From the NCBI GenBank assembly GCA_963704455.1, contig OY969905.1:1116001-1180000 (forward strand): a stretch of 64,000 nt of DNA, given 5' to 3'. Each line of letters opens with the position of its first letter. Within the stretch, counting starts at the first letter, position 1. The notes under the pieces were generated by a model, which searched no databases, was not told the DNA's origin, and saw only the letters and a program-made list of their open reading frames with translations. Source of the DNA: DASTCZ01 sp963704455 (GTDB taxonomy: Bacteria > Acidobacteriota > Terriglobia > Acidiferrales > UBA7541). This document shows, piece by piece, positions 51,166 to 62,847 of this stretch. Position numbers and translations under genes: made by a program.

Positions 51166-52283
51166 AGATTGAGGGAATTGTAGCGGCGCTCAATATTTGT
51201 TGCGGTGCCTGGTGCCTGCCGCTTCTCACTGACTTCTGATTTCGACCAATAGCCCGGAATAGCGCGCCCACAATCCGGGCAACACCCACTCTTCATGCGG
51301 TTCTCAGTCACCTCATGCCATGATCGGCGAATCAACGCGGCGCCGCAGCCGGGGCAGAGCGTATCTTTTGCGCCGCCGTGAATGTTGCCTTCGTAAACAA
51401 AGTGCAATCCCGCTTCGCGCGCGATGCGATGAGCTATGTGCAAGGTTTCGGGTGGCGTGCGCGGCTTATCCTGCAACTTAAAATCCGGATGAAACGCTGT
51501 GAAGTGCAGCGGGACATCCGGGCCGAGATTTTCCATTACCCAATCAGCAAGCCGCCGGACTTCGCCCGGGTCATCATTCAACGTAGGGATCAGGAGATTC
51601 GTAATCTCGAACCAGACCTTCGTCTCGCGCTTCAGCCACATGAGCATTTCGAGCACGGGCTGCAAATGCGTGAGCGTGATGCGCCCGTAAAATCCTTCTG
51701 TGAATGCTTTCAGGTCAACGTTGGCGGCGTCCACGTGATCGTAGATGTCGTGAAACGCTTCGCGCGTGATATAGCCATTCGTCACCATCACCGTCGCGAT
51801 TCCCTGCTCGCGCGCGGCGCGACAAATATCAACAACGTACTCGCCCCAAATTGTCGGCTCGTTGTAAGTAAACGCGATGGAGGGGCAGCCGTGTTCCTTC
51901 GCCAGCGCGACGACATCCTCCGGCGGCATATGCGTCGAGCGAACCTGATCCTGCTTCGACTTCGAGATGTCCCAGTTCTGGCAGAAAAAGCAGCCCATGT
52001 TGCAACCCGCCGTGCCCATCGAGAACACGCGCGTGCCCGGCAAGAAATGGTTGAGCGGTTTTTTCTCGATGGGATCAATCTGCAGCGCGGCGGGCGCGGC
52101 ATAGCCGAGACTGTAGAGCTTGCCGCCCTGGTTCACGCGAATGAAACAGAAGCCGCTCTGCCCCTCTCCGATGTGGCAGTGGCGCGGACACAAATAGCAG
52201 TGCACGCGCGCGCCGGACATGGGCTCCCACCAGCGTCCTTCGTGCAGCGATTCCGTTTTTTGCAGAATATTCAGGTCTTGCAT
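51162..52283 (-). CDS. amrS: AmmeMemoRadiSam system radical SAM enzyme
   Basis: A 373-residue radical SAM enzyme with CYLCPRHCHIGEGQSGFC near the N-terminus, the SAM cluster motif GCNMGCFFCQNWDIS, SIAFTYNEPTIWGEYVVDI, DAANVDLKAFTEGFY and a C-terminal zinc-ribbon-like pair (CPGCG, CCPDCG). It belongs to the AmrS family, related to pyruvate formate-lyase activating enzymes. In many genomes AmrS sits with AmrA and Memo-like AmrB; these are not in the window. The substrate is not established. It converges with the CPBP gene and their ends overlap by 4 bases. Confidence 0.9.
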   Translation of the reverse strand: MQDLNILQKTESLHEGRWWEPMSGARVHCYLCPRHCHIGEGQSGFCFIRVNQGGKLYSLGYAAPAALQIDPIEKKPLNHFLPGTRVFSMGTAGCNMGCFFCQNWDISKSKQDQVRSTHMPPEDVVALAKEHGCPSIAFTYNEPTIWGEYVVDICRAAREQGIATVMVTNGYITREAFHDIYDHVDAANVDLKAFTEGFYGRITLTHLQPVLEMLMWLKRETKVWFEITNLLIPTLNDDPGEVRRLADWVMENLGPDVPLHFTAFHPDFKLQDKPRTPPETLHIAHRIAREAGLHFVYEGNIHGGAKDTLCPGCGAALIRRSWHEVTENRMKSGCCPDCGRAIPGYWSKSEVSEKRQAPGTATNIERRYNSLNL

Positions 52284-52354
52284 TTGAAGAAAAATCCTAC
52301 GGAGGGTAGCAATACTCCGAATTAATTATACATCGCGGCCGGTAACGCCGGAGG

Positions 52355-55075
<2,721 letters not shown>

Positions 55076-55095
55076 CGCGACCTCCCTATTCAATG

Positions 55096-55425
55096 CTATG
55101 CGGGCTGAATCACGCGCCCGATTGCAGCGACCATGCGGTTCCAGTGCGCTAATTCGGCTTCGAGATATTTCCGGCCGGTTGCCGTGAGTTTGTAATATTT
55201 TGCGCGGCGATTGTTTTCAGAAACGCCCCATTCCGCGGCGAGCAGTCCGCGTAGTTCCAGGCGGTGCAAAGCGGGATACAGGGCGCCCTCTTCCACGCGC
55301 AGAGCGTCTTCAGATCGTGAGTGAATCGCCTCGGCAATGGCGTAGCCATGCAACGCGCCACGCTGCAGCGTTTTCAAGATGAGCATGTCGAGCGTGCCCT
55401 GCAGCAGATCGCCGGATTCAGTCAC
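55096..55425 (-). CDS. PadR family transcriptional regulator
   Basis: A 109-residue winged-helix regulator of the PadR subfamily with short C-terminus: LLQGTLDMLILKTLQRGALHGYAIAEAI, EEGALYPALHRLELRGLLAAEWG and RRAKYYKLTATGRKYLEAEL are all characteristic. It starts at a GTG (55425) with GGGGAG upstream. It lies directly before an ADOP gene and most probably controls it and itself. Its promoter contains an inverted repeat that overlaps the -10 region. Confidence 0.93.
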   Translation of the reverse strand: MTESGDLLQGTLDMLILKTLQRGALHGYAIAEAIHSRSEDALRVEEGALYPALHRLELRGLLAAEWGVSENNRRAKYYKLTATGRKYLEAELAHWNRMVAAIGRVIQPA

Positions 55426-55446
55426 GAGGTCTCCCCTAAATCACTA

Positions 55447-55481
55447 ATGGGAGTAGAACACCCTCTCCCATAAGCTGTCAA
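55447..55481 (-). promoter_or_regulatory. padR promoter with overlapping inverted repeat (likely operator)
   Basis: On the minus strand TTGACA (55481-55476), an 18-base spacer and TCTACT (55457-55452). A perfect inverted repeat ATGGGAG-N11-CTCCCAT (55447-55471) covers the spacer and -10 box, so binding there would block transcription. It is the natural candidate for the PadR operator. Confidence 0.65.
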
Positions 55482-55566
55482 GGGGACAATGAAAATTCTT
55501 TGGAAGTTGTAAGAAACGAGGGCGGCAGACTCATCTTGGACCGCCGAGATGCTTGATGGCGGCAGG

Positions 55567-58008
55567 CTATTCGTAACGCAGCGCGACCATTGGATCAATG
55601 CGAGATGCGCGGCGAGCGGGAATCCACGCGGCGAGCGCTGCAACGCTCAGCAAAACAATCAGCGCAATCAGCCACGCGTACGCGTCGAATCCCGGAACCT
55701 CAAATAACATTCCCTTCAGCAGCTTTGCGACCCAGAATGAACCCGCGAGTCCCACGATCGCGCCGGCAATTGTCCACCGCACGGCCTTGCCAAGAAAAAG
55801 AAAAACGACGGACCGTGGAGTTGCGCCAAGAGCCATGCGCACACCGATCTCGCGGGTTTGCCGCGAGACGAGAAATGAAATCACGCCGAGAAGACCAACG
55901 GCGGCGAGCAGGAGGCTCAGCGCGCCAAATCCGGTGAGAAGAAGCGCGTCAAATCTTGGCGTGGCAACGAGTTGGTTCACGCGGTCGCGCATGGCGACGA
56001 GATTCACGGGAACGCCCGGATCCAACGCGGAGATTTCGCTCCGCACGAAAGAGGCGACAGCCGCCTCCGGCATCGAGGTGCGCACAATTATAGAGGCGTG
56101 CAAGGGCGCATTCGGGCCACCGTCGGCGGGGATTCCCGCATCCGGCGCGTGAAGGCGGAGTACGTAGTACTCGGGGTCGTCGGGCGCGTCGATCCCGCCG
56201 TTCTTGACGTTGGCGGCCACGCCGATAACTGTGTACCAGCGCGAATCCTGCGAAAGGCGCAGCCTTCGGCCTACTATGTCCACGCTGCCGAACAATCGCT
56301 CGGCCAGCCGCGCGCTCGGAATGACGAGGTCTTCACCCGAACTGCGGTCCGCTTCTGCGAACGGCCGACCACGCAGAATCGGAATGTGAAGGGCGGAAAA
56401 ATAATCCGGCGTGACGGCGCGCCATCCGACCATTCCGCCGGTTCCCGTTTCGGTCTGCGGCTTGCCTTCGGCCTGCATGATGAAGTAAGGCCGCGCGCGC
56501 ATGGCTCCCGATGGCGGCAGCGAGTCACTGACCGCGAGCGAAGTGACACCGGGAACCCTCGACAGCCGCTGTTCGAGCGCCTCGAAGAAGAGCGTCCGTT
56601 TCTCTGGATTCGTCGCATAGCTGCTTCGCCCGAGAGTAATCTGTGCCGCATAAACCTGTTCGACATCCATTCCGAGGCGCACACTTTCAAGGTTCCACAG
56701 TGCGTGCAGCAATAAGCCGGACGCCGTGAGCAAGACAAGAGAACCGGCAATCTGAAAACTAACGAGCACATGAGAAAGCCGCGGGCGCGAGCTGCCAACG
56801 CTGTGTCCACCAACCAGATCTTGACCTCGTGGCAATGTCCACGCAGGCGCAAGGCCGAAGATAATTCCTGAAAGCATCGCCGCGGCAAAAGCAAACATGA
56901 GAACTCGGAAATCAAGAGCGGCTTCCGCGAGACGCGGGACCTGGACGCCTGCCGCGGATCTGACAAGGCGCAACGAAGCCCACGCGAGAGCGCATCCGGC
57001 CGCGCCGCCCGCCAGACCAAGCACAATGCTTTCCGTGAGCATTTGCCGAATCAATCTGCCTCGTCCTGCTCCGAGCGCGGAGCGCACAGCCATCTCCGGC
57101 ATCCGCGACGCGGCCCTCGCGAGAAAAAAATTGGCCACATTGGCACAGGCAATCACGAGAAAAGCAGCCACAGCTGCCAGCAGGACCCAGAGCGTCAACC
57201 GGACTTCGTGCGTCTGGTAATCCCGGAGCGAACGGACGCTCAAGCGGATCTCTTTTTGAAAGTTGGGCGGCGCACTGTGGATAATTTCCGCGAGTAGCGG
57301 CTGCAATTGTTCCGCAGCCTGTATGGGACTGACTCCTTCCTTCAAGCGTCCGAAAGCGCGCACCACGCGGCCAGCGCCCCCACCCGGGCCAGATTCATCC
57401 ATTCGTTGGGGGACGAGTAAATCCGCGTGGGCCAAAGTTGGCAGCTCGAATTCACGCGGGAGCACGCCAACAATTCGCGCCTGCTGGCCGTCAAGCATGA
57501 ATGTCCTGCCGACGATTCCGGGCTCGCCGCCGTATCGCGATTGCCACAAACCAAATGAAAGCAGTGCGACGCGTGGCGAGTTCGGATGGTCATCGTTAGT
57601 CGTGAAGTCGGCGCCGAGGAGCGGGGCGATGCCAAACGTGCGAAGAAAACTCGATTCCACCTGCGCGCAGCTCAAGCGAACCGCGCCCGATTCCGTGATG
57701 TCGCAATCCGTGATGCCGCTCCATGACGTGACCGCCGAAAACGGCTGCTGCTCCCTTCGCAATGAGAAATAGGAAAAACCAAACATGAATTCGCGCGGCT
57801 CGATGGGTACGAGGATGCCGACAGCGGCCAATTTCTCCGGATGCGGATACGGAAGCGGCTGAAACATTGCGCGGTCTGCGATACTGAACGCCGCCGCAGT
57901 CGCACCGATCCCGAGGGCAAGAGTGAGAATTGTAATGGCCACAAATCCGGGGCTGCGCCGGAATTGCCGGAGGGCGTACCTCACGTCTTGAGTGAATTCC
58001 AACAGCAT
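55567..58008 (-). CDS. ADOP family permease (MacB-PCD/FtsX tandem)
   Basis: An 813-residue permease that starts LLEFTQDVRYALRQFRRSPGF, with TM helix 1 at about residues 20-45, first FtsX part with MPEMAVRSALGAGRGRLIRQMLTESIVLG, and a second module ending TREIGVRMALGATPRSVVFLF and PARRASRIDPMVALRYE. The start is uncertain: ATG at 58008 matches the N-terminus of its sisters, an ATG at 58044 would add 12 residues, and neither has a strong ribosome binding site. It lies upstream of padR on the same strand, and both ADOPs could belong to one export locus. Confidence 0.9.
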   Translation of the reverse strand: MLLEFTQDVRYALRQFRRSPGFVAITILTLALGIGATAAAFSIADRAMFQPLPYPHPEKLAAVGILVPIEPREFMFGFSYFSLRREQQPFSAVTSWSGITDCDITESGAVRLSCAQVESSFLRTFGIAPLLGADFTTNDDHPNSPRVALLSFGLWQSRYGGEPGIVGRTFMLDGQQARIVGVLPREFELPTLAHADLLVPQRMDESGPGGGAGRVVRAFGRLKEGVSPIQAAEQLQPLLAEIIHSAPPNFQKEIRLSVRSLRDYQTHEVRLTLWVLLAAVAAFLVIACANVANFFLARAASRMPEMAVRSALGAGRGRLIRQMLTESIVLGLAGGAAGCALAWASLRLVRSAAGVQVPRLAEAALDFRVLMFAFAAAMLSGIIFGLAPAWTLPRGQDLVGGHSVGSSRPRLSHVLVSFQIAGSLVLLTASGLLLHALWNLESVRLGMDVEQVYAAQITLGRSSYATNPEKRTLFFEALEQRLSRVPGVTSLAVSDSLPPSGAMRARPYFIMQAEGKPQTETGTGGMVGWRAVTPDYFSALHIPILRGRPFAEADRSSGEDLVIPSARLAERLFGSVDIVGRRLRLSQDSRWYTVIGVAANVKNGGIDAPDDPEYYVLRLHAPDAGIPADGGPNAPLHASIIVRTSMPEAAVASFVRSEISALDPGVPVNLVAMRDRVNQLVATPRFDALLLTGFGALSLLLAAVGLLGVISFLVSRQTREIGVRMALGATPRSVVFLFLGKAVRWTIAGAIVGLAGSFWVAKLLKGMLFEVPGFDAYAWLIALIVLLSVAALAAWIPARRASRIDPMVALRYE

Positions 58009-58087
58009 TTGAGCAGGCCATCGCACGGCGATCCAAGCCTCCATGAATTCATCCGACACCGGAGCTAAAGACAATGTTCCCACAGGT

Positions 58088-58327
58088 TTATCGCTGTGAG
58101 CCAATTCGTTTGCGGTGCATTTCGCGGCGGCGCTCTTCAGACCACTTGAAGAAACTTCGCAGGCGCTTGCGCTTGCGCCACGCGAGACGAAAGAACGTGC
58201 GCGCGTCATCCGGCGCGGCCTCGGGCCCGAAAAAAGTTTCCATGCGCCAGCGAATATAGGGGCTGCGCCAGGGCCGCAGCCGGTAGCCCTTGGAAGCAAT
58301 CCAGTAGAAACGCAGCGCGCTCATCAT
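58088..58327 (-). CDS. Small Arg-rich protein of unknown function
   Basis: A 79-residue, strongly basic protein: MMSALRFYWIASKGYRLRPW, then RSPYIRWRMETFFG, and a C-terminal helix FFRLAWRKRKRLRSFFKWSEER. The aromatic and arginine residues are in ordered blocks and the frame is free of stops in a coding region otherwise filled. It sits between coxG (85 bases upstream) and an ADOP gene on the same strand. It may be the last gene of the cox operon. No function is recognised and no ribosome binding site is obvious. Confidence 0.55.
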   Translation of the reverse strand: MMSALRFYWIASKGYRLRPWRSPYIRWRMETFFGPEAAPDDARTFFRLAWRKRKRLRSFFKWSEERRREMHRKRIGSQR

Positions 58328-58412
58328 AGTGTGGATGAAATTGATTTCATTTTTTCGAAGAATGAGCCGAAATGGATGATACCCGCTGGGGAAGCGGAAA
58401 CCAACGAAAGCT

Positions 58413-58856
58413 TCAGGACTTTTTGGAAAGCTCCGCGGAAAACTTCTCGAAAAATTGCGCGACGATCTTTTTTGAGGCGGCTTCGATCATACGCTGGCCG
58501 ACGGCGGCAATCATCCCGCCGACCTGCGCTTCACCCTCGTAATGCAGCTCCGTTTGCTTGCCTTTCGCGCGCAATTCGACACGGCCCTCCCCTTTGACAA
58601 ATCCCGGGATCCCCTTCCCTTCCATTTTGAGCAGCATCGAATGCGGCGGCTTCTTTTCAACCAGTTCAAGGGAGCCGGCGTATTTGCCGGAAATTGCCGC
58701 AAGGCCGAAGCTCACGGCGACTTTAAAGCGATCGGGGCCGTCCGGGTCGAGCCGCTCGCACCCGGGCAGGCACTTCGCGAGAATTGCGGGATCGTTTATG
58801 GCCGCCCAAATTCTTTCTGGCGCGGCGGCGAGAGTCACGCTACCGGAAAGCTTCAT
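58413..58856 (-). CDS. CoxG-like protein (carbon monoxide dehydrogenase subunit G family, SRPBCC)
   Basis: A 147-residue SRPBCC protein: MKLSGSVTLAAAPERIWAAI, DPAILAKCLPGCERLD, KYAGSLELVEKKPP and AQVGGMIAAVGQRMIEAASKKIVAQFFEKF. In CO dehydrogenase clusters CoxG is needed to anchor the enzyme at the membrane. It overlaps the end of the medium-subunit gene by 4 bases, so it is expressed with it. It lacks the C-terminal TM tail seen in some CoxG proteins. Confidence 0.88.
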   Translation of the reverse strand: MKLSGSVTLAAAPERIWAAINDPAILAKCLPGCERLDPDGPDRFKVAVSFGLAAISGKYAGSLELVEKKPPHSMLLKMEGKGIPGFVKGEGRVELRAKGKQTELHYEGEAQVGGMIAAVGQRMIEAASKKIVAQFFEKFSAELSKKS

Positions 58857-59731
58857 TTCGCTTTGCCGGATGCACGAGCCGCGGCGGCTTCCAGAGCGCG
58901 TCGCGCGAAAACGATGGCCATTTCGCGCCGATAGTCCGACGACGCGTGGAGATCGCCTAGCGGTTCAATGCCGCGTGGAGCAAGCTTTGCGGCACTGGCA
59001 ATTTCCTTTTCGCCCGGCTTCTTCCCCACCAATGCCTTTTCGGATGCCTCTGCGCGATAGGCCTTCGGCCCGAGTCCGGTCACGCCGATTGCCGCGGATT
59101 CGATTTTTCCACTTGCGTTGAGCGACAACCGCGCCGCTATGCCGACAATTGCAAAACCGGATGCAGGCTGATAGAGCTTTTTGTAAGCTGCGCCGGTGCG
59201 TCCCTTTTGTATCGGCACGCGCACCTGCGTGAGGATTTCGCCGTGGCGCAGGTGCGTGGTGAGCATGTCCACAAAGAATTCGCGCGCGGCAATCTTTCTG
59301 GTGCCACCGGATGTTGCCGCTACGATCTCTGCGTCGAGCGCGAGAATGGACGCTGGATAATCCGCGGCAGGGTCGGCATGCGCGAGGCTTCCTCCAATCG
59401 TGCCTCGGTTTCTGACTTGCACGTCGCCAATCTCCATGGCTGTTTCGCTGAGCAACGGACATTTTTGCGCTAGCAATTCCGATGCCGCGACTTCCGCGTG
59501 CGTGGTAAGCGCGCCGATGGCGATCATTCCGTCTTCTTCGCGGACGTAGCTCATGCCGCGGAGCTTGCCGATATCAATCACGAAACGCGGCGACGCGAGC
59601 CTTAGCTTCATCAACGGCAGCAAGCTGTGGCCGCCCGCGAGCAATTTCGCTTCATCGCCGTGACGTTCGAGGAGGCGCAAGGCCTCTTCCAAAGTTTTAG
59701 GTGCGTGGTAATCAAAGGACGAGGGAATCAT
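58853..59731 (-). CDS. Molybdenum hydroxylase FAD-binding medium subunit (CoxM-like)
   Basis: A 292-residue FAD subunit of the xanthine dehydrogenase/CO dehydrogenase family. FAD motifs are LLAGGHSLLPLMKLRL near residue 30 and TIGGSLAHADPAADYPA near residue 111. The C-terminal CO_deh_flav_C domain includes FAIVGIAARLSLNASGKI. It passes electrons from the [2Fe-2S] clusters to the acceptor. ATG at 59731 overlaps the large-subunit stop by 4 bases; a long open frame upstream (to 60043) is only a shadow of the large subunit. Confidence 0.92.
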   Translation of the reverse strand: MIPSSFDYHAPKTLEEALRLLERHGDEAKLLAGGHSLLPLMKLRLASPRFVIDIGKLRGMSYVREEDGMIAIGALTTHAEVAASELLAQKCPLLSETAMEIGDVQVRNRGTIGGSLAHADPAADYPASILALDAEIVAATSGGTRKIAAREFFVDMLTTHLRHGEILTQVRVPIQKGRTGAAYKKLYQPASGFAIVGIAARLSLNASGKIESAAIGVTGLGPKAYRAEASEKALVGKKPGEKEIASAAKLAPRGIEPLGDLHASSDYRREMAIVFARRALEAAAARASGKAK

Positions 59732-62175
59732 CGTGCCCTCCTGCGCTTCGCGGCTTTCGGTTTTGCGGCCGCGCGCTTCGCGGGCTTCACGGATTTTGCC
59801 TTCGCCTTGCTGCGGCCACCACTGCTCGCCGCGGGCGCGGCGCGTTTGCCTTCGCGCATAAGCCGCCAAATATTTTCTCGTTTGAACGGCATATCCACGT
59901 GAGTTACGCCAAAGGGAGCCAGCGCATCGGCAACTGCATTCGCGAGGCACGGCGTCGCGCCAATGGTGCCCGCTTCGCCGACGCCCTTCACGCCCATCGG
60001 ATTCACAGGGGACGGAGTCACTGTGCGCGCCGTCGTCATCCACGGCATGTCGGAAGCGCGCGGGATCGCGTAATCCGTCAGCTCGCCGGTGATGAGCTGG
60101 CCTTGATCGTCGTAAACAGCTTCTTCAAGCAGAGCTTGTCCCACGGATTGCACGATTCCGCCGTGCACCTGGCCATCAACGAGGAGCGGATTCAACACGT
60201 TGCCGCAATCGTCCACGGCAATGTATTTATCGAGACGCACGTCACCGGTCTCCGCGTCCACCTCTACGACGCACAAATGCGCGCCAAAAGGAAATGTGAA
60301 ATTTGTGGGCTCGTAGAAAACTGTGGCGTCGAGGCCCGGATCCACGCCCGCGGGCAGCGACTTCGCAACATATGCCGCCGTGACGCAATCCTGAAACCCG
60401 ACTGATTTCTTGGGATTCTTTTTCGAGTAAATTTTCCGGCCTTCGATGACCATCTCGCCCGGCTCGGCGCCAGCGAGATGCGCGGCAATCAGAGAGAGCT
60501 TTGCGCGCAGTTTCTCCAGCGCTTTGTAAACAGCCGTGCCGCCGACGGCCGTTCCGCGGCTGCCGAATGTCCCGATGCCATAGGGCACAATTGCCGTATC
60601 GCCGTGCGTAATCAAAATATCGTCCGGCTCGAGGCCGAGCATATCCGCCGCCATCTGCGAGAATGACGTCTCCTGCCCCTGCCCATGCGGCGATGCGCCG
60701 GTCAGCACATTTACTTTGCCCGTGGGCTCGATGCGGACCGTCGCGCTTTCCCACCCGCCGGCAGGCATCGCGCTCGATGGGCCCATCGCGCAGATCTCGA
60801 CGTAAGTGGAAACGCCGATGCCGATGTAGCGGCCTTCCTTGCGGAGCTTCGCCTGCTCTGCGCGCAGCTTTTTGTAATCTACTTTTTTCATCAAGAGGTC
60901 GATTGCGCCCTGATAGTTCGCACTGTCATAGATGAGGCCCGTCGGCGTGGCATATGGAAATTCTTTGGGCAACGGGAGATTCTTGCGGCGGAGTTCGAGG
61001 GGATCCATATTCAGCTCGCCGGCCGCGACATCCATTGCGCGCTCGATAATGTACGTCGCCTCGGGACGCCCCGCGCCGCGATACGCGTCCGTAGACATCT
61101 TATTAGTCAGCACACCCGTGATTTCAACGCGCGCCGCGGGAATCTTGTAAAGGCCGCAAATCATCAACCCCGTAAGCGTAGGAATCAGCGGAGTGAGCAA
61201 CTGATAGTAAGCGCCGAGGTCGGCGATGATGCGACAACGCAGGCCGAGCAGCGTGCCATCACGCTTGAAGGCCAGTTCAATCTCTTCAATCTGGTCGCGG
61301 CCGTGAATCGCGGTCTGAAAATTTTCGCGGCGCGACTCGATCCATTTCACCGGACGGCCGGTGTGCATCGCGAGGTAGCCAAGCAACGCCTCCTCCGGAT
61401 ACACATTCAACTTGCTGCCGAATCCGCCGCCGACTTCCGGCGTAATCACGCGTACCGAATATTCCGGCACGCCGAGCATCGCCGCCACCTGCGTGCGCAG
61501 CAAATGGGGTATCTGCGTCGAGGACCAGATCGTCAAACTTTTCTCGCCGGCCTTGTATTCCGCCACAACGCCGCGAGTCTCCATCGCCACGGGAATCAAG
61601 CGCTGGTTGATCATCCTCTGCTTGACGATTTTGTCCGCCTGCTCAAAAGCCTTCCTAACGTCGCCGCCTTCAAGTTCCCAGCGGAATGCGACGTTGTCCT
61701 TGTGCTGGTCGTAAAGTGTCTGAGCGCCTTTGGCGATCGCCTTCTCCGGATTAACGACGGGCGTCAGCGCTTCGTAATCCACTTCGACGAGATCCGCGGC
61801 GTCGCGAGCTCCGTAGCGATCCTCCGATACGACAACCGCGACTGCCTCTCCCACAAAACGCACACGATCCGTCGCGAGCACCGGCCTCGGCGCGGATTTC
61901 ATATCCGGAATTACTGCTGCGCAAGGCACCATCCCGATGGACGAGCCGAGATCCCGAGACATGATTACGGCAACAACTCCAGGCGCGGCTTTCGCCTTCG
62001 CTGTATCAATCGAACGCACGCGCGCGTGCGCGTAGGGTGAGCGCACAAATGCAGCATGCAGCATCCCGGGAAGCGCGAGGTCGTCCACGTAATGCGCCAG
62101 GCCCTGAATCAAGCGCGGGTCTTCTTTGCGCTTGATCGGCATGCCGACGAATTTTTTGACTGGTGCCGTTGCCAT
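59728..62175 (-). CDS. Molybdenum hydroxylase large subunit, form II CoxL type
   Basis: An 815-residue molybdopterin-binding catalytic subunit. The active-site loop reads AYRGAGR (residues 364-370), the marker of form II CoxL, not the AYxCSFR of true aerobic CO dehydrogenase (form I). Other motifs are GRFVGE-like VRFVGEAVAVVVSE, TPEVGGGFGSKLNVYPEE, GQGQETSFSQMAAD and GVGEAGTIGATPCLANAV with the catalytic Glu. CO oxidation by form II enzymes is debated and other aldehyde or aromatic substrates are plausible. The C-terminal 35 residues are a Lys/Ala/Arg-rich tail. It follows the small-subunit gene by 40 bases. Confidence 0.93.
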   Translation of the reverse strand: MATAPVKKFVGMPIKRKEDPRLIQGLAHYVDDLALPGMLHAAFVRSPYAHARVRSIDTAKAKAAPGVVAVIMSRDLGSSIGMVPCAAVIPDMKSAPRPVLATDRVRFVGEAVAVVVSEDRYGARDAADLVEVDYEALTPVVNPEKAIAKGAQTLYDQHKDNVAFRWELEGGDVRKAFEQADKIVKQRMINQRLIPVAMETRGVVAEYKAGEKSLTIWSSTQIPHLLRTQVAAMLGVPEYSVRVITPEVGGGFGSKLNVYPEEALLGYLAMHTGRPVKWIESRRENFQTAIHGRDQIEEIELAFKRDGTLLGLRCRIIADLGAYYQLLTPLIPTLTGLMICGLYKIPAARVEITGVLTNKMSTDAYRGAGRPEATYIIERAMDVAAGELNMDPLELRRKNLPLPKEFPYATPTGLIYDSANYQGAIDLLMKKVDYKKLRAEQAKLRKEGRYIGIGVSTYVEICAMGPSSAMPAGGWESATVRIEPTGKVNVLTGASPHGQGQETSFSQMAADMLGLEPDDILITHGDTAIVPYGIGTFGSRGTAVGGTAVYKALEKLRAKLSLIAAHLAGAEPGEMVIEGRKIYSKKNPKKSVGFQDCVTAAYVAKSLPAGVDPGLDATVFYEPTNFTFPFGAHLCVVEVDAETGDVRLDKYIAVDDCGNVLNPLLVDGQVHGGIVQSVGQALLEEAVYDDQGQLITGELTDYAIPRASDMPWMTTARTVTPSPVNPMGVKGVGEAGTIGATPCLANAVADALAPFGVTHVDMPFKRENIWRLMREGKRAAPAASSGGRSKAKAKSVKPAKRAAAKPKAAKRRRAR

Positions 62176-62215
62176 CGCTCCCCCTTTGAACTCTTTTCGC
62201 TTCCTGCGCCGCGCT

Positions 62216-62737
62216 TCAGCGCTTGCGGCCGCGCATTTTCTTCGAGGCGTATTGCACAGACTGCACGATATGCTGGTAACCCGTGCATCGGCACAGGTTG
62301 CCGGAAATTGACTGGCGGATTTCCGCCTCGCTGGGATCGGAATTCGTACGCAGCAAATCCACCGAACTCAAAATCATTCCCGGAGTGCAGTAGCCGCACT
62401 GCAAGCCGTGGCATTCCCAAAAACCCTCTTGCACTGGATGGAGGCCTCCGCCACCGTGAGCCGCGCCGTTCCCATTGCCGTTTCCCTTCCACGTTGCGGC
62501 GAGACCTTCGATAGTTGTAATTTCGCTGCCACTGGCCTGCACAGCCAAAATGGTGCACGATTTCACGGCCTTGCCGTCCAGCAGCACGGTGCATGCGCCG
62601 CACAATGATGTCTCGCAGCCGATGTGCGTACCGGTTAGGCCGACAGTGTCGCGCAAATAATGGACGAGCAATAGCCGCGGCTCGACCCTGCTCTGATATG
62701 ACTTGCCGTTGATTTGGAGTTGAATGTCGACGGCCAT
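62216..62737 (-). CDS. Molybdenum hydroxylase [2Fe-2S] small subunit (CoxS-like)
   Basis: A 173-residue subunit with two iron-sulfur sites: a plant-type ferredoxin domain (CETSLCGACTVLLDGKAVKSC) and a helical domain (CGYCTPGMILSS, CRCTGYQHIVQSV). An unusual Gly/Asn/His-rich insertion of about 15 residues (WKGNGNGNGAAHGGGG) separates the domains. It carries electrons from the Mo centre to the FAD subunit. It is the first gene of the coxS-L-M-G operon. The start is at 62737, typical for the family (MAVDIQLQINGKSYQS). Confidence 0.93.
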   Translation of the reverse strand: MAVDIQLQINGKSYQSRVEPRLLLVHYLRDTVGLTGTHIGCETSLCGACTVLLDGKAVKSCTILAVQASGSEITTIEGLAATWKGNGNGNGAAHGGGGLHPVQEGFWECHGLQCGYCTPGMILSSVDLLRTNSDPSEAEIRQSISGNLCRCTGYQHIVQSVQYASKKMRGRKR

Positions 62738-62847
62738 AGAACCCTCATTTCTCGGCGCTGGGATGATGCAGCGGACAGCAATTGAGGAGCGAAACGTTAC
62801 TCCCTGAAGGATGAAAATTCAAGCTGAGGCGGTAAAACGCACAGAAT

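Noticed and set aside
60685..62040. A 451-codon plus-strand open frame opposite the CoxL gene
   Set aside because: Shadow of the large-subunit gene; the translation is Arg/His-rich and unstructured, without motifs.
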